64,000 nucleotides of DNA, from NCBI GenBank assembly GCA_015066095.1, contig SVPC01000001.1, forward strand, positions 1 to 64,000, read 5' to 3'. The notes under the pieces are model-generated. The model was not told the origin of the DNA. It ran no database searches and saw only the letters and a list, made by a program, of their open reading frames with translations. Below are positions 40,397 through 50,454 of the stretch, piece after piece. Position 1 is the stretch's first letter. Each line of letters begins with the position of its first letter. Origin of the DNA: Oscillospiraceae bacterium (lineage in GTDB: Bacteria > Bacillota > Clostridia > Oscillospirales > Acutalibacteraceae). Both the position numbers and the translations under genes were made by a program.

Positions 40397-43237
40397 TTGG
40401 CTAACGAAAAGATTATTATAAAGGGTGCTAATGAGCACAATTTAAAGAATATTGATGTCGAAATACCCCGTGATAAACTGATAGTTTTTACGGGACTTTC
40501 GGGTAGCGGTAAATCTTCATTGGCTTTTGATACTATCTATGCCGAGGGGCAAAGGCGGTATGTAGAGTCGTTATCGAGTTATGCCCGTCAGTTTTTAGGG
40601 CAGATGGAAAAGCCGAATGTAGAAACCATTGAGGGTCTTTCTCCTGCGATATCCATAGACCAAAAGACTACCTCTAAAAACCCGCGTTCGACTGTTGGTA
40701 CAGTTACCGAAATATACGATTATCTTCGTCTTTTGTACGCCCGTGTGGGTGTACCGCACTGTCCTGTTTGCGGTAAGGAAATCAGTCAACAAACCACCGA
40801 CCAAATTGTAGACGCGGTAATGAAACTCCCCGTTGGCAGTAAAATTCAAATTTTATCTCCCATTGTAAAGGGTAGAAAAGGCGAGTATAAAAAAGAACTC
40901 GAAAACATTAAAAAGCAAGGCTATGTAAGAGCCCGTATTGACGGTAATATTTTTGATTTGGCGGATGATATAAAGCTTGAAAAGAATAAGAAGCATTGGA
41001 TAGAGGTTATAGTCGACCGCCTTGTTATAAAGGAAGACATTATATCCCGTCTTACCGACAGTATTGAAACCGCAGTTGCACTTTCGGGCGGTCTTGTTGC
41101 CGTGGATGTAATAGACGGGGAAGAAATGCAGTTCTCCCAAACCTATGCCTGTGACGAGCACGGTATAAGCATACCTGAACTCACCCCTACAATGTTTTCA
41201 TTTAACAGTCCGTTTGGTGCTTGTCCGCATTGTACGGGGCTTGGCATTTTTATGAAAGTAAACCCCCGTCTTGTAATAAATGATGAAGATGCATCTTTGC
41301 TCGACGGTGCTATCAAGGCTTCGGGTTGGGGGGTTAACAGTTGGTTTAATCCTGATTCTTCCACCATTGCCGAGATGTATTACCGCGGTGTTGCCGAGCA
41401 TTACGGATTTGATATAAATATGCCGTTTAAGGATATCCCCGAAAAGGGTAAGAATGCGATTTTATACGGTACAAACGGGGAAAAGATAAAACTTGTTCGC
41501 AACAGTGATTATGGTGGAGGCACTTATTATGCCGAGTTTGAGGGTGTTATAAACAACCTTGAGCGCCGTTACAAAACCACTACAAGTGATTATGCCAGAA
41601 ACGAAATTGAAAGTTATATGACAGAATCACCCTGTCCCGAATGTAGCGGAAACCGTTTAAAACCTGAATTTTTGGCGGTGACGGTTGGCGGTAAGAATAT
41701 TATCGAGTTTTGCGATATGTCGGTAAGCGCCGAACTTGAGTTTATAGAAAGCCTAAAATTCAGCACTCGTGACGGTATGATTGCAAAACCGATTATAAAA
41801 GAAATCCGCGAAAGACTTACATTCTTGCAAAGTGTTGGGCTTGATTATCTCAATCTTTCGCGCTCGTCGGGTACGCTTTCGGGTGGCGAGAGTCAACGCA
41901 TACGCTTGGCCACCCAAATCGGCTCTTCGCTTATGGGTGTTTTGTATATCCTTGACGAGCCGAGCATCGGTCTTCACCAAAGGGATAATGACCGACTTAT
42001 TGATACTCTTAAAAGGCTTCGCGACCTTGGTAATACCGTTATTGTGGTTGAGCACGATGAGGACACTATGCGTGCTTCGGATTATGTGTTAGATATTGGT
42101 CCTGGTGCCGGTATACACGGCGGTAAGGTGGTATTTTCGGGTCCGCTCAGTGAACTTGAAAACTGTACCGAGTCGATTACATCTGACTATCTTTACGGCA
42201 GAAAGCAAATACCCGTACCCCAAAAACGCCGTAAGGGTAATGGCAATTCGCTTGTGGTAAAGGGCGCGGCAGAGAATAACCTTAAAAATATAAATGTAAA
42301 AATTCCGCTTGGTACTTTCACTTGCGTTACAGGTGTTTCGGGTAGCGGTAAGTCTTCCTTTGTTAATGAAATTCTTTATAATGTTTTAGCAAATAAACTT
42401 AACCGTGCCAAGACTATTGCAGGTAAATATAAGTCGGTTGAGGGAATAGAAAATCTTGACAAGGTTATCAATATTGACCAAGCACCGATAGGCAGAACAC
42501 CGCGTTCAAACCCTGCAACCTATACGGGTGTTTTTGGTGATATACGCGAACTTTTTGCTTCTACTAAAGATGCCAAAATGCACGGTTATAATGCAGGTCG
42601 TTTTTCTTTTAATGTTAAGGGCGGCCGATGTGAAGCCTGTCAAGGCGACGGCATTTTAAAGATAGAAATGCACTTTTTACCCGATATTTATGTGCCTTGT
42701 GAAGTGTGTGGCGGCAGCCGTTACAACCGCGAAACTTTAAGCGTTAAGTATAAGGGTAAGAGCATTTTTGATGTGCTTGAAATGACGGTCGAAGAAGGTA
42801 TGTACTTCTTTGAAAGCATACCAAAAATTCACCGCAAACTTAAAACCCTTTACGACGTAGGTCTTGGGTATATCAAAATCGGTCAGCCTGCCACAACCCT
42901 TTCGGGTGGCGAGGCTCAGCGTGTGAAACTAGCTACCGAGCTTTCAAAACGCAGTACGGGTAAGACCATATATATTCTTGACGAGCCTACAACAGGTCTT
43001 CACACTGCCGATGTTCATAAATTGATTGATGTTTTGCAACGCTTTGTGGATGCGGGGAACACCGTGCTTGTAATCGAGCATAATCTTGATGTCATCAAAA
43101 CCGCCGACCATATTATAGATTTAGGTCCCGAGGGTGGCGATAAGGGTGGTACCGTGGTCGCTACAGGCACTCCCGAAAAAGTAGCCGAATGCGAAAAATC
43201 ATACACAGGCCAGTTCCTTAAAAAAGTGCTTAAATAG
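40397..43237 (+). CDS. uvrA: Excinuclease ABC subunit A
   Basis: A 946-residue UvrA with two ABC ATPase modules ([14 protein letters not shown] near 32 and [10 protein letters not shown] near 647; two LSGGE signatures) and two zinc-finger clusters (CPVCGKEI and CEACQGDGI...CEVCGG). It recognises DNA damage with UvrB. A TTG start is used, 3 bases after the uvrB stop, with AAGGAAGG 8 bases ahead inside the uvrB end. A terminator follows. Confidence 0.97.
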   Translation: MANEKIIIKGANEHNLKNIDVEIPRDKLIVFTGLSGSGKSSLAFDTIYAEGQRRYVESLSSYARQFLGQMEKPNVETIEGLSPAISIDQKTTSKNPRSTVGTVTEIYDYLRLLYARVGVPHCPVCGKEISQQTTDQIVDAVMKLPVGSKIQILSPIVKGRKGEYKKELENIKKQGYVRARIDGNIFDLADDIKLEKNKKHWIEVIVDRLVIKEDIISRLTDSIETAVALSGGLVAVDVIDGEEMQFSQTYACDEHGISIPELTPTMFSFNSPFGACPHCTGLGIFMKVNPRLVINDEDASLLDGAIKASGWGVNSWFNPDSSTIAEMYYRGVAEHYGFDINMPFKDIPEKGKNAILYGTNGEKIKLVRNSDYGGGTYYAEFEGVINNLERRYKTTTSDYARNEIESYMTESPCPECSGNRLKPEFLAVTVGGKNIIEFCDMSVSAELEFIESLKFSTRDGMIAKPIIKEIRERLTFLQSVGLDYLNLSRSSGTLSGGESQRIRLATQIGSSLMGVLYILDEPSIGLHQRDNDRLIDTLKRLRDLGNTVIVVEHDEDTMRASDYVLDIGPGAGIHGGKVVFSGPLSELENCTESITSDYLYGRKQIPVPQKRRKGNGNSLVVKGAAENNLKNINVKIPLGTFTCVTGVSGSGKSSFVNEILYNVLANKLNRAKTIAGKYKSVEGIENLDKVINIDQAPIGRTPRSNPATYTGVFGDIRELFASTKDAKMHGYNAGRFSFNVKGGRCEACQGDGILKIEMHFLPDIYVPCEVCGGSRYNRETLSVKYKGKSIFDVLEMTVEEGMYFFESIPKIHRKLKTLYDVGLGYIKIGQPATTLSGGEAQRVKLATELSKRSTGKTIYILDEPTTGLHTADVHKLIDVLQRFVDAGNTVLVIEHNLDVIKTADHIIDLGPEGGDKGGTVVATGTPEKVAECEKSYTGQFLKKVLK

Positions 43238-43240
43238 TTA

Positions 43241-43266
43241 AAAAACTCCCTTCGGGGAGTTTTTTT
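43241..43266 (+). terminator. Terminator of uvrBA
   Basis: AAAAACTCCC pairs with GGGAGTTTTT around TTCG, followed by more T. Confidence 0.9.
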
Positions 43267-43530
43267 CAATGCGTAATGCGTAATTCGTAATGCGGAATAA
43301 GATAAACTTATATAGAAACATCGTAGGGACAGGACTCCTGGACTGTCCACAATATTTGATGTAATTAAACGGGCAGTCGGGACGCCTGCACCTACGAATC
43401 ACCTTTATAGACACATCGTAGGGGAGAACAGTGTTCTCCCGTCAGTATAAGGTTTTCGGGACGGGAAACCCGTCCCCTACGAACAGGCAATATAAAAATA
43501 TTGTAGGGGGGCCGTACCGTACGAAGAATC
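43266..43530. repeat. Cluster of TCGTAGGG...CCCTACGA repeat units
   Basis: After AATGCGTAATGCG-type short direct repeats (43269-43294) there are three imperfect units. Each opens with CATCGTAGGG or TTGTAGGGG, and in the first two closes with CCTACGAA: about 43320-43397, 43418-43482 and 43498-43530. Each holds an inner palindrome such as GAACAGTGTTCTC and CGGGACGGGAAACCCGTCCC. No gene is present in this 335-base gap. Confidence 0.65.
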
Positions 43531-43541
43531 AATATAAAAAC

Positions 43542-43567
43542 AAAACCTCCGCCGAAGCGGAGGTTTT
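43542..43567 (-). terminator. Bidirectional terminator (ireB side)
   Basis: AAAACCTCCGC/GCGGAGGTTTT with a four-base loop, 5 bases after the ireB stop on the minus strand and followed by a T-rich stretch there. Confidence 0.85.
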
Positions 43568-43572
43568 AAAGT

Positions 43573-43818
43573 TTAGTTTGAAAGATAATACTTTACAAGG
43601 GACTGCAACAATGTGTCGCGGTCGATTTTTCTGATAAGGTTACGGGCGTTATTATGAGTGGTGATATATGTCGGGTCTTCGGACAGTATATAACCTACAA
43701 GTTGGTTTATTGGGTTATAGCCTTTTTCTTTTAACGCATCGTATACGCTTACCAAAATCATACGGATTTGTTGCTCGGTTTGGTCGCCTACCGAAAATCT
43801 CATAGTCTTGTCATCCAT
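43573..43818 (-). CDS. ireB: IreB family regulatory phosphoprotein (UPF0297)
   Basis: 81 residues: [13 protein letters not shown], then [20 protein letters not shown] and the closing [18 protein letters not shown]. In Enterococcus, IreB is a target of the Ser/Thr kinase IreK and affects cephalosporin tolerance. The ATG at 43818 follows AGAGGTG; the three extra upstream codons from a GTG are unlikely. It is usually followed by a ruvX-like gene, but that is not found here. Confidence 0.92.
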   Translation of the reverse strand: MDDKTMRFSVGDQTEQQIRMILVSVYDALKEKGYNPINQLVGYILSEDPTYITTHNNARNLIRKIDRDTLLQSLVKYYLSN

Positions 43819-43895
43819 AAATAACACCTCTTTATATCATTTATATTTTAATACTACATACTTATAGTATAACAAATTTTTGCAAATTTCAAGTA

Positions 43896-46285
43896 TTATT
43901 TTCTAAGTTCTGCACCTGCTTGCTCTAATTTCTTTAAAATTTTAGCAGTTGCGTCCTCAATTTGTGTATCAGTAAGGGTGCTGTCTGCTGAACGCAGGAA
44001 AACATTGAATGCTACACTCTTCTTGCCTTCGGGTATTTGAGAGCCCTCATAAATATCGAAAAGTTTAATTTTTTCGAGCAATCTGCCTGCACCCGATGAG
44101 ATGGCTTTTTCGAGTGTACCAACCGGTACATCCTTATCAACAAGGAAAGCAAAGTCGCGCTCAACAGCAGGGAATTTAGGTAACGGTTTATAAACTGTTT
44201 TGCGCTTTTCGATTGCGAGTAAAACGTCAAGTTTGATTTCTGCAACGAAAACGGGGCAGTCTATACCGTAACTTTCGGCAACGGCAGGGTGTACCTGACC
44301 GAAAACAGCACATTCCTTATTATTGGCTTTAACAAGCGCCTGTCTGCCTGGGTGGAGATAGGGCTCTGCACTACGCTCATACTGTGTGTGACCGCCGAGC
44401 AAATTGCAAATTGCTTCAATCATACCTTTTAAGGTGAAGAAATCTTCATTTTCGCCGTAAATACCGATAGACATAGTCGGAATTTCAAGCGGTTGCTCGG
44501 TAAGGGGGAGAGCCTTTGGAATAAAGCGTTTGCTGATTTCGAAAAATCTACCGTCGGTAATCTTTTTGTTGATATTAGTAGCGAGAACAGTAAGCATACT
44601 GGTTGTAAGTTGAGTTCTCATTGTAGAATATTCGTCACCTAATGGGTTAATAATCTTAACCTGTTGTCTTCTTTCGTCGTTTTGGTCAAGTAATAGGGTG
44701 TCAATAGCCTTACTCGCAATAAATGAATAGGTCGCGATTTCAAAAGCATTAGCGCCTAGCATCAAGGCCTTGATTTTATCGGTCTTAATTCTTTCGGGGA
44801 GTTTAGTACCGCGTACAACCGCGCCTTTCATTTTAGTGCCTACAATATGGTCATATCCGTAAATACGCATAACTTCCTCGGCCAAATCTGCTCTGCCTTC
44901 GATATCGTCACGTATAGACGGAACTTTTGTTGTAAGCATATTGCCGTCGATTGTGGTGGGAAGTTCTAACGAATTTAGTATTTCCACAATGCGGTCGGTG
45001 GGGATATCTACACCCAAAAGTTCAATAATACTATCGGTAGTAACCTTTAAAACACGCTCTTCAGGTAAACCGTTGTGGCGGTCGAGTACACCGTCAATAA
45101 TATCACCTGCATCGAGGTCGGAAATAAGTTGCAAAGCGCGTTCCATAGCATACTCTACATTAACAATATCTACGCCCTTTTCAAAACGACCGCTTGCTTC
45201 TGTACGGATACCCAAGGCTCTGCCTGTGTGACGAACATTGTCACGGCGGAATTTAGCAGATTCCAAGAATAAATCGGTAGTATCGTTTTCGATTTCGCTT
45301 TCCTTACCGCCCATAATACCTGCAAGGCAAGATGGCTTTTCACCGTCAGCAATTACAAGCATATCGGTGGTTAAATCATAATTTTTGCCGTCAAGAGTGG
45401 TGATTTTTTCGCCTGTCTTTGCAGTTCTAACAATAATCTTTTTATCGCTTAAATCGTTATAGTTGAAAGCGTGCATAGGTTGACCTGTTTCAAGCATAAC
45501 GAAGTTTGTAATGTCAACAATGTTGTTAATGGGACGCATACCCGATGCCAAAAGGGATTTTTGCATCCAAACAGGTGACTCTTTAATGCGAAGATTTTTA
45601 ACAACACGGCCTATATAACGGGGCAAAGGTCATAATCTTCTACTATAACATCAATGTAGTCCTTAATATCTCCGCCGACTGTTTTATATTCGGGAATCGG
45701 AGCTTTAAACTTTGTGCCAAGCACAACGCTGATTTCCTTTGCAACACCAATAAAGCAGTTGCAATCGGGGCGGTTGGCAGTAATTTTAAAGTCGATAATA
45801 TAGTCGTTAAGACCCAAAACATCGCGCATATCGGTACCGATAACTTCGGTGTCTTTTAGTATTAAAATACCGTTTACCGATGCGCCCTTATAATCGGCTT
45901 CGGTAAGGCAAAGTTCTTCACCCGAACAGAGCATACCGTTAGATTCTACACCGCGGAGTTTACCCTTTACAATGTGCATACCATTGGGTAGGTGGCTGTC
46001 GTCCAAAGCGGCGGGAACTAAATCACCCTCGGCGATATTTTGCGCACCTGTTACGATTTGCACAAGTTCGTCTTTACCTATGTTCATTTGGCAAATTTGC
46101 AAATGGTCGCTGTTTTCGTGGGGAGCAATACTTTCAATCTTTGCCACAACCACGTTTTGAAGATTTTCGCCCTCTTTTTCAATGCTTTCAACCTCAAAAC
46201 CTGCCATAACCATTTTATCGCAAAGTTCTTCAACAGGTACGTTTATATCAACATAATATTTTAAAGTGTTAAGTGAAATTTTCAT
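43896..46285 (-). pseudogene. pheT: Phenylalanine-tRNA ligase beta subunit with an apparent one-base frameshift
   Basis: Two overlapping frames together make one complete PheT of about 795 residues. 46285-45611 gives residues 1-224 (N-terminal tRNA-bd/EMAP domain) ending ..VEDYDLCPVI. 45626-43896 resumes as PRYIGRVVKNLRIKESPVWM and runs through B3/B4, B5 and the anticodon-binding FDX-ACB end. The junction is a run of four C (plus-strand G 45620-45623); five would restore the frame. PheT is essential and no other copy is in the window. A sequencing error or a strain-specific deletion is more likely than true loss. It overlaps nothing upstream and lies 11 bases after pheS. Confidence 0.88.
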
Positions 46286-46296
46286 TTTTACCCTCC

Positions 46297-47316
46297 TTAA
46301 AACTGGTCTAAAAAGCGTTTGTCGTTTTCAAATAATAAACGGATATCGCTTATCTTATAGCGTGTAGTTGTAAGTCTGTCAAGGCCGATACCAAACGCAA
46401 AGCCTGAATATTCTTCGGGGTCGATACCGCAACTGCGAAGCACATTGGGATGTACCATACCTGCGCCTAAGATTTCAATCCAACCGCTGCCTTTACAAAC
46501 GCGGCAACCTTTACCGCCGCATTCAGAACAAGTAACATCAACCTCAACCGACGGCTCTGTAAAGGGGAAGAAGGACGGACGGAATTTAACTGCGGCATCT
46601 TTACCATAAATTTCACGTGCAAACTGTTCTAAAACACCCTTTAAATCACACATAGTAACACCCTTGTCAACTACAAGACCTTCAATCTGGTGGAAAACAG
46701 GTGAGTGGGTAGCGTCTACCTCGTCAGCACGGAAAACACGGCCGGGACAAATAACGCGTATGGGCGGTTTGCGGTTTTCCATTGTTCTTATCTGCGCGGC
46801 AGAAGTCTGTGTACGCAAAAGAAGATTTTCTGCCAAATAGAAAGTGTCCTGCATATCGCGTGCAGGGTGGTCGGCAGGAACATTAAGACATTCAAAATTA
46901 TAGTGGTCGGTTTCAATTTCCGGACCGTCTACCACATCAAAGCCCATTGATGTGAAGATGTCTATCATATCATTAAGTACGGTGTTAAGGGGATGAAGTT
47001 TACCTTTTTTAATTTCGGTAGCAGAGAGTGTGATGTCAATAGTTTCATCTTTTAGTTTCTGCTCTAAAGCTAACTTTTGCATAAGGTCTGCTTTTTCGGC
47101 AATAAGGCTTTCAACCTCTGCTTTAGCCTGATTTACAAGCTGACCCATAATGGGGCGTTCTTCGGGGGAAAGACCACCCATTTGCTTTAAAATGGCGGTA
47201 AGTTCACCCTTTTTACCCAAGTATTTTACCCTTAAATTTTCAATTTCGGTACTGTCTTTGGCATTTGCAATAGCATCTTTTGCTTGATTGCGAATAGCTT
47301 CAAGTTGCGCTTTCAT
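46297..47316 (-). CDS. pheS: Phenylalanine-tRNA ligase alpha subunit
   Basis: A 339-residue class II synthetase. It has an N-terminal coiled coil (about 1-90), motif 2 VICPGRVFRADEVDATHSPVFHQ and motif 3 GFAFGIGLDRL. With PheT it charges tRNA-Phe. It is the first gene of the pheST operon, under T-box control (47341-47585). Confidence 0.97.
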   Translation of the reverse strand: MKAQLEAIRNQAKDAIANAKDSTEIENLRVKYLGKKGELTAILKQMGGLSPEERPIMGQLVNQAKAEVESLIAEKADLMQKLALEQKLKDETIDITLSATEIKKGKLHPLNTVLNDMIDIFTSMGFDVVDGPEIETDHYNFECLNVPADHPARDMQDTFYLAENLLLRTQTSAAQIRTMENRKPPIRVICPGRVFRADEVDATHSPVFHQIEGLVVDKGVTMCDLKGVLEQFAREIYGKDAAVKFRPSFFPFTEPSVEVDVTCSECGGKGCRVCKGSGWIEILGAGMVHPNVLRSCGIDPEEYSGFAFGIGLDRLTTTRYKISDIRLLFENDKRFLDQF

Positions 47317-47340
47317 TTAAAAACCTCCAAAAAATAAAAT

Positions 47341-47585
47341 AAGCCCCGTCCTATAATAACAGGACGAAGCATAAAAATCTCCGCGGTACCACCCGTATTT
47401 TTGCAAAAGCAAACACTCTTGTAACCTGTAACGGGGTTCACCGTCGATGCCTACTGTAATTTTCAACATCGCTGCTCGGAAGGGAACTTCGGGTAGAACC
47501 TGACACTTATATCCGTTTTCAGCCTTGGCGGATACTCTCTGAAAGGCGGTAAAACCTTACTTTCCTTCGTCTTTGCATTTACAAA
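47341..47585 (-). promoter_or_regulatory. T-box leader of pheST
   Basis: On the minus strand the conserved antiterminator bulge GGGTGGTACCGCGG lies at about 47381-47394. It is followed by a strong terminator hairpin CGTCCTG/CAGGACG at 47341-47370 ending before pheS. An upstream stem I with AGAGAGTA is present, and a TTC triplet in the GAAGTTCCCTT stretch is consistent with a Phe specifier. Uncharged tRNA-Phe would favour antitermination. Confidence 0.92.
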
Positions 47586-47594
47586 ATCAATAAT

Positions 47595-47625
47595 AACACC
47601 TTTTTTTCTAATTTGCAAGTATTTT
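47595..47625 (-). promoter_or_regulatory. Promoter of the pheST T-box transcript
   Basis: TTGCAA, 17 bases and TATTAT on the minus strand, just upstream of the T-box, back to back with the promoter of the YwlG-like gene. Confidence 0.65.
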
Positions 47626-47687
47626 TTTCTTTTATTTTGCGCTAAAATGTGGTATAATATAGCAAATATGTGAAAAAAGGGATAAAA

Positions 47688-48233
47688 ATGCTTAAAAATC
47701 TCATCGAACAAGGCTATAATTCGGCCTTAGAAATAATAAATATTGCAAAACTTAATAAAAATGATATTTTGGTTGTAGGATGCTCGACAAGTGAAATACT
47801 TGGTGATAAAATAGGAACAAATTCCTCTCCGGATACAGCAAAAGCGGTATTTGAAGGTATTTATAAAGCCGCAAAAGAAAAGGAAATTTTTTTGGCGGCA
47901 CAGTGTTGCGAACATTTAAACCGTGCGATTATTGTAGAACGAGCGGCAGTGCCGCAACTTGATATAGTTAATGTTGTACCGCAACCCAAAGCGGGTGGCT
48001 CGTTTGCGACTGCGGCTTACCAAACTTTCAAAGAACCTGTTGCGGTTGAGCAAATTAAAGCTCAAGCAGGGCTTGATATAGGTTTTACTATGATAGGTAT
48101 GCACATTAAAGCTGTTGCCGTTCCCGTAAGGCTTGAGAACAACAAAATCGGCAATGCTACCGTTTTAGCGGCGCGTAGCCGTGCAAAATTTATAGGCGGC
48201 GCACGAGCGCAGTATGATGAAAATTTAATTTAA
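47688..48233 (+). CDS. TIGR01440/YwlG (UPF0340) family protein
   Basis: About 181 residues matching the YwlG family: ILVVGCSTSEILGDKIGTNS, AQCCEHLNRAIIVERAAV, and the closing RSRAKFIGGARAQYDENLI. Function is unknown. I take the ATG at 47688 (RBS AAAGGGA) rather than the GTG at 47670. A good extended -10 (TGGTATAAT) lies at about 47650. Confidence 0.9.
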   Translation: MLKNLIEQGYNSALEIINIAKLNKNDILVVGCSTSEILGDKIGTNSSPDTAKAVFEGIYKAAKEKEIFLAAQCCEHLNRAIIVERAAVPQLDIVNVVPQPKAGGSFATAAYQTFKEPVAVEQIKAQAGLDIGFTMIGMHIKAVAVPVRLENNKIGNATVLAARSRAKFIGGARAQYDENLI

Positions 48234-48252
48234 AATAAAAAGGAGAATTGTT

Positions 48253-48735
48253 ATGAAATATGAAGTATTAAAATTATTGGCAAAGAACGCTAAATATACC
48301 GCAGAAGATATTGCAATTATGCTTGGTATAGAAGAAAAACAGGTTGAAGATATTATAAAACAACTTGAAAAAGATAATGTTATCCGCGGTTATAAAGCAG
48401 TTATCGACTGGGAAAAGTTAGACGGCGCGTATGTTTCGGCTATTGTTGAACTTAATGTTGTGCCCAAAGCAGGTCTTGGTTTTGAAGAGGTGGCAGAACA
48501 GGTAATGAAATATGACGAGGTAGAGGCTGTTTACCTTATGTCGGGTGACTACGACCTTAACATTATTGTAAAGGGCAAAACTCTTCAAGATATTGCTTGG
48601 TTTGTGGCTAAAGAACTTGCTACTATTGATTCGGTAACATCTACGGCAACCCACTTTGTAATGCGCCGTTATAAAGAAATGGATGTTGAACTCCTTACCG
48701 ACGAAGATGACGATAGGGGGCAGTTATTTGTATGA
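48253..48735 (+). CDS. Lrp/AsnC family transcriptional regulator
   Basis: This 160-residue protein has an N-terminal winged helix (TAEDIAIMLGIEEKQVEDII) and a C-terminal RAM ligand-binding domain (about 65-145; EAVYLMSGDYDLNIIVKG). Such proteins sense amino acids. The following aminotransferase overlaps its stop (ATGA), a common pairing in Firmicutes, so it probably controls that gene. Confidence 0.92.
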   Translation: MKYEVLKLLAKNAKYTAEDIAIMLGIEEKQVEDIIKQLEKDNVIRGYKAVIDWEKLDGAYVSAIVELNVVPKAGLGFEEVAEQVMKYDEVEAVYLMSGDYDLNIIVKGKTLQDIAWFVAKELATIDSVTSTATHFVMRRYKEMDVELLTDEDDDRGQLFV

Positions 48736-49904
48736 TAGATTACGGCAAAATTCTAAATAAAACTGTGACCGACATTAAACCGTCGGGTATCAGAAAGTTT
48801 TTTGATATTGCCGCTACTATGGACGATGTTATTTCTTTAGGTGTTGGTGAACCTGATTTTCAAACCCCGTGGGCTATCAGAAAAGCAGGTATAGAGTCAT
48901 TACAAAAAGGAAAAACAAAGTACACCTCTAACTGGGGTCTTGTTGAACTACGTCGCGAGATTTCAAAATATCTTGAGCGTAAGTTTTCTATAAAATATTG
49001 CCCCGATAATGAGATATTAGTAACGGTAGGCGGTAGTGAGGCTATTGATGCGGCTTTACGCGCTTTAGTAAATTTTGGTGACGAGGTTATTATTCCGCAA
49101 CCGAGTTATGTTTGTTACGAGCCTATGACCCGTATCATAGGCGGTGTGCCTGTGATTTTAAATACCAAGGCAGAAAATGATTTTAAGGTTACTGCAGAAG
49201 AATTAAAGGCACTTATTACAGATAAAACAAAGGTTTTAATTTTACCTTACCCGTCAAACCCTACAGGTGCTATAATGGAAAGGGAAGACCTTGTTGAAAT
49301 TGCAAAGGTGTTAGAAAACACCGATATTATGGTGCTTTCGGACGAAATCTATGCCGAACTTACTTTTTCAGGCAAATCTCATGTTTCTCCCGCATCTATA
49401 GACGGTTTGTGGGAGCGCACTATTACAGTAAACGGCTTTTCAAAAGCGTTTTCTATGACAGGTTGGCGATTAGGGTACGTTTGTGGTCCAAAGCCGATTA
49501 TTGACGAGATTACGAAGATACATCAGTTTGCGATAATGTCTTCACCCACAACAAGTCAGTACGCTGCTATTGAGGCGCTTAAAAACTGTGACAGTGATGT
49601 AGAGTATATGATGCGTCAGTACGATATGCGCCGCAGAATGATAGTGTCGGGCTTTAATAAAATAGGTCTTACCTGCCGTGAGCCAAAGGGCGCTTTTTAC
49701 GCTTTCCCGAGTATTAAGTCGACCGGTATGACAAGCGATGAGTTTTGCGAAAAATTGCTATATTCAAAAAAGGTTGCAGTAGTACCGGGTACCGCTTTTG
49801 GCGAGAGCGGTGAAGGCTTTATCCGCGCATCTTACTGCTACTCTGTAGAGCATATTAAGGAAGCACTTTTGAGAATTGAAGAATTTTTAAAAGAGATAAA
49901 ATAG
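48732..49904 (+). CDS. Class I/II PLP-dependent aminotransferase
   Basis: This 390-residue fold-type I aminotransferase has the PLP-lysine motif VNGFSKAFSMTGWRLGY and the substrate-binding LPYPSNPTGA and VLSDEIYAEL segments. It is similar to PatA/aspartate-type enzymes. The amino acid substrate is not certain. It is cotranscribed with the Lrp-type regulator and ends at a terminator. Confidence 0.92.
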   Translation: MIDYGKILNKTVTDIKPSGIRKFFDIAATMDDVISLGVGEPDFQTPWAIRKAGIESLQKGKTKYTSNWGLVELRREISKYLERKFSIKYCPDNEILVTVGGSEAIDAALRALVNFGDEVIIPQPSYVCYEPMTRIIGGVPVILNTKAENDFKVTAEELKALITDKTKVLILPYPSNPTGAIMEREDLVEIAKVLENTDIMVLSDEIYAELTFSGKSHVSPASIDGLWERTITVNGFSKAFSMTGWRLGYVCGPKPIIDEITKIHQFAIMSSPTTSQYAAIEALKNCDSDVEYMMRQYDMRRRMIVSGFNKIGLTCREPKGAFYAFPSIKSTGMTSDEFCEKLLYSKKVAVVPGTAFGESGEGFIRASYCYSVEHIKEALLRIEEFLKEIK

Positions 49905-49905
49905 T

Positions 49906-49943
49906 AAATATCGGGTGGTAAAAAGGTCCACCCGATATTTTTT
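49906..49943 (+). terminator. Terminator of the lrp-aminotransferase operon
   Basis: AAATATCGGGTGG pairs with CCACCCGATATTT around nine bases, followed by T residues. Confidence 0.9.
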
Positions 49944-49968
49944 TGAAAAATATTAAAATTTTTGTTGA

Positions 49969-49995
49969 CAAAATAAATTATTATGGTATAATAAT
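49969..49995 (+). promoter_or_regulatory. Promoter of tRNA-His/tRNA-Gln
   Basis: TTGACA is followed about 17 bases later by TATAAT (GGTATAATAATTC), about 15 bases before tRNA-His. Confidence 0.8.
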
Positions 49996-50006
49996 TCTTG
50001 TTCTAT

Positions 50007-50084
50007 GGTGGATGTAGCTTAGTTGGTTAAAGCGCCAGTTTGTGGCACTGGAGACCGTGGGTTCGAATCCCATCTTCCACCCCA
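50007..50084 (+). tRNA. tRNA-His (GTG)
   Basis: Acceptor GTGGATG pairs with CTTCCAC (with a T-T mismatch at pair 6-67). The anticodon stem is CCAGT/ACTGG with loop TTGTGGC (anticodon GTG). There is a T-arm with TTCGAAT and discriminator C plus encoded CCA. The genome also encodes the extra G(-1) at 50007 opposite C73, as expected for tRNA-His. Confidence 0.95.
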
Positions 50085-50088
50085 CATT

Positions 50089-50114
50089 TTACGGTACGCG
50101 AAAGCGTACCGTAA
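50089..50114 (+). other. Perfect hairpin between two tRNAs
   Basis: TACGGTACGC pairs with GCGTACCGTA around GAAA, with no T run, so it is not a terminator. It lies between tRNA-His and tRNA-Gln and may be a processing signal. Confidence 0.6.
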
Positions 50115-50136
50115 GTACTAAATAAAAACTTAATAT

Positions 50137-50211
50137 TGGGGTGTCGTCAAGCGGTAAGACACAGCACTTTGACTGCTGCATTCGTAGGTTCGAATCCTGC
50201 CACCCCAGCCA
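50137..50211 (+). tRNA. tRNA-Gln (TTG)
   Basis: Acceptor TGGGGTG/CACCCCA, anticodon stem CAGCA/TGCTG with loop CTTTGAC (anticodon TTG), T-arm GTAGG TTCGAAT CCTGC, discriminator G and encoded CCA. Confidence 0.95.
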
Positions 50212-50254
50212 AAATTTAGGAATCAGCCTTTAGGTTGGTTCCTAAATTTTTGTT
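50212..50254 (+). terminator. Terminator of the tRNA-His/tRNA-Gln operon
   Basis: AAATTTAGGAA pairs with TTCCTAAATTT, followed by TTG, directly after the tRNA-Gln CCA. Confidence 0.8.
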
Positions 50255-50264
50255 AGTAAAAAAA

Positions 50265-50410
50265 GGATTCGAACCTACGGTTCGTTTCCTCTTGCGGTGC
50301 CCGACTCTGCGCACGCTTGGAGCGCGGCGCAATCGTCGACCGCGGCGCTTCCTTACGCTCGCTTCTTCGTCCACAGGACGCGCTCGCGACGTCACCTGCC
50401 ACCCCAGCCA
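50265..50410 (+). repeat. GC-rich element bounded by inverted and direct pieces of tRNA-Gln
   Basis: 50265-50279 is a perfect 15-base inverted copy of the tRNA-Gln T-arm (50183-50197). 50395-50410 is a perfect 16-base direct copy of its acceptor end with CCA (50196-50211). The ~115 bases between are strongly GC-rich, with palindromic CG-rich words such as GCGCGGCGC and CCGCGGCGC. Layout and length match the tRNA-Ser element at 331-471. It is not a functional tRNA because the D- and anticodon arms are absent. Confidence 0.75.
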
Positions 50411-50411
50411 G

Positions 50412-50447
50412 AAAAACGACAAGTTTCGACAGAAACTTGTCGTTTTT
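50412..50447 (+). terminator. Hairpin terminator after the tRNA-Gln element
   Basis: AAAAACGACAAGTTTC pairs with GAAACTTGTCGTTTTT. It follows the direct tRNA-end copy by one base. Confidence 0.8.
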
Positions 50448-50454
50448 ACTTTTT

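Noticed and set aside
50089..50114. Terminator between tRNA-His and tRNA-Gln
   Set aside because: The hairpin is perfect but lacks a following T run, so it was listed as a plain hairpin and not as a terminator.
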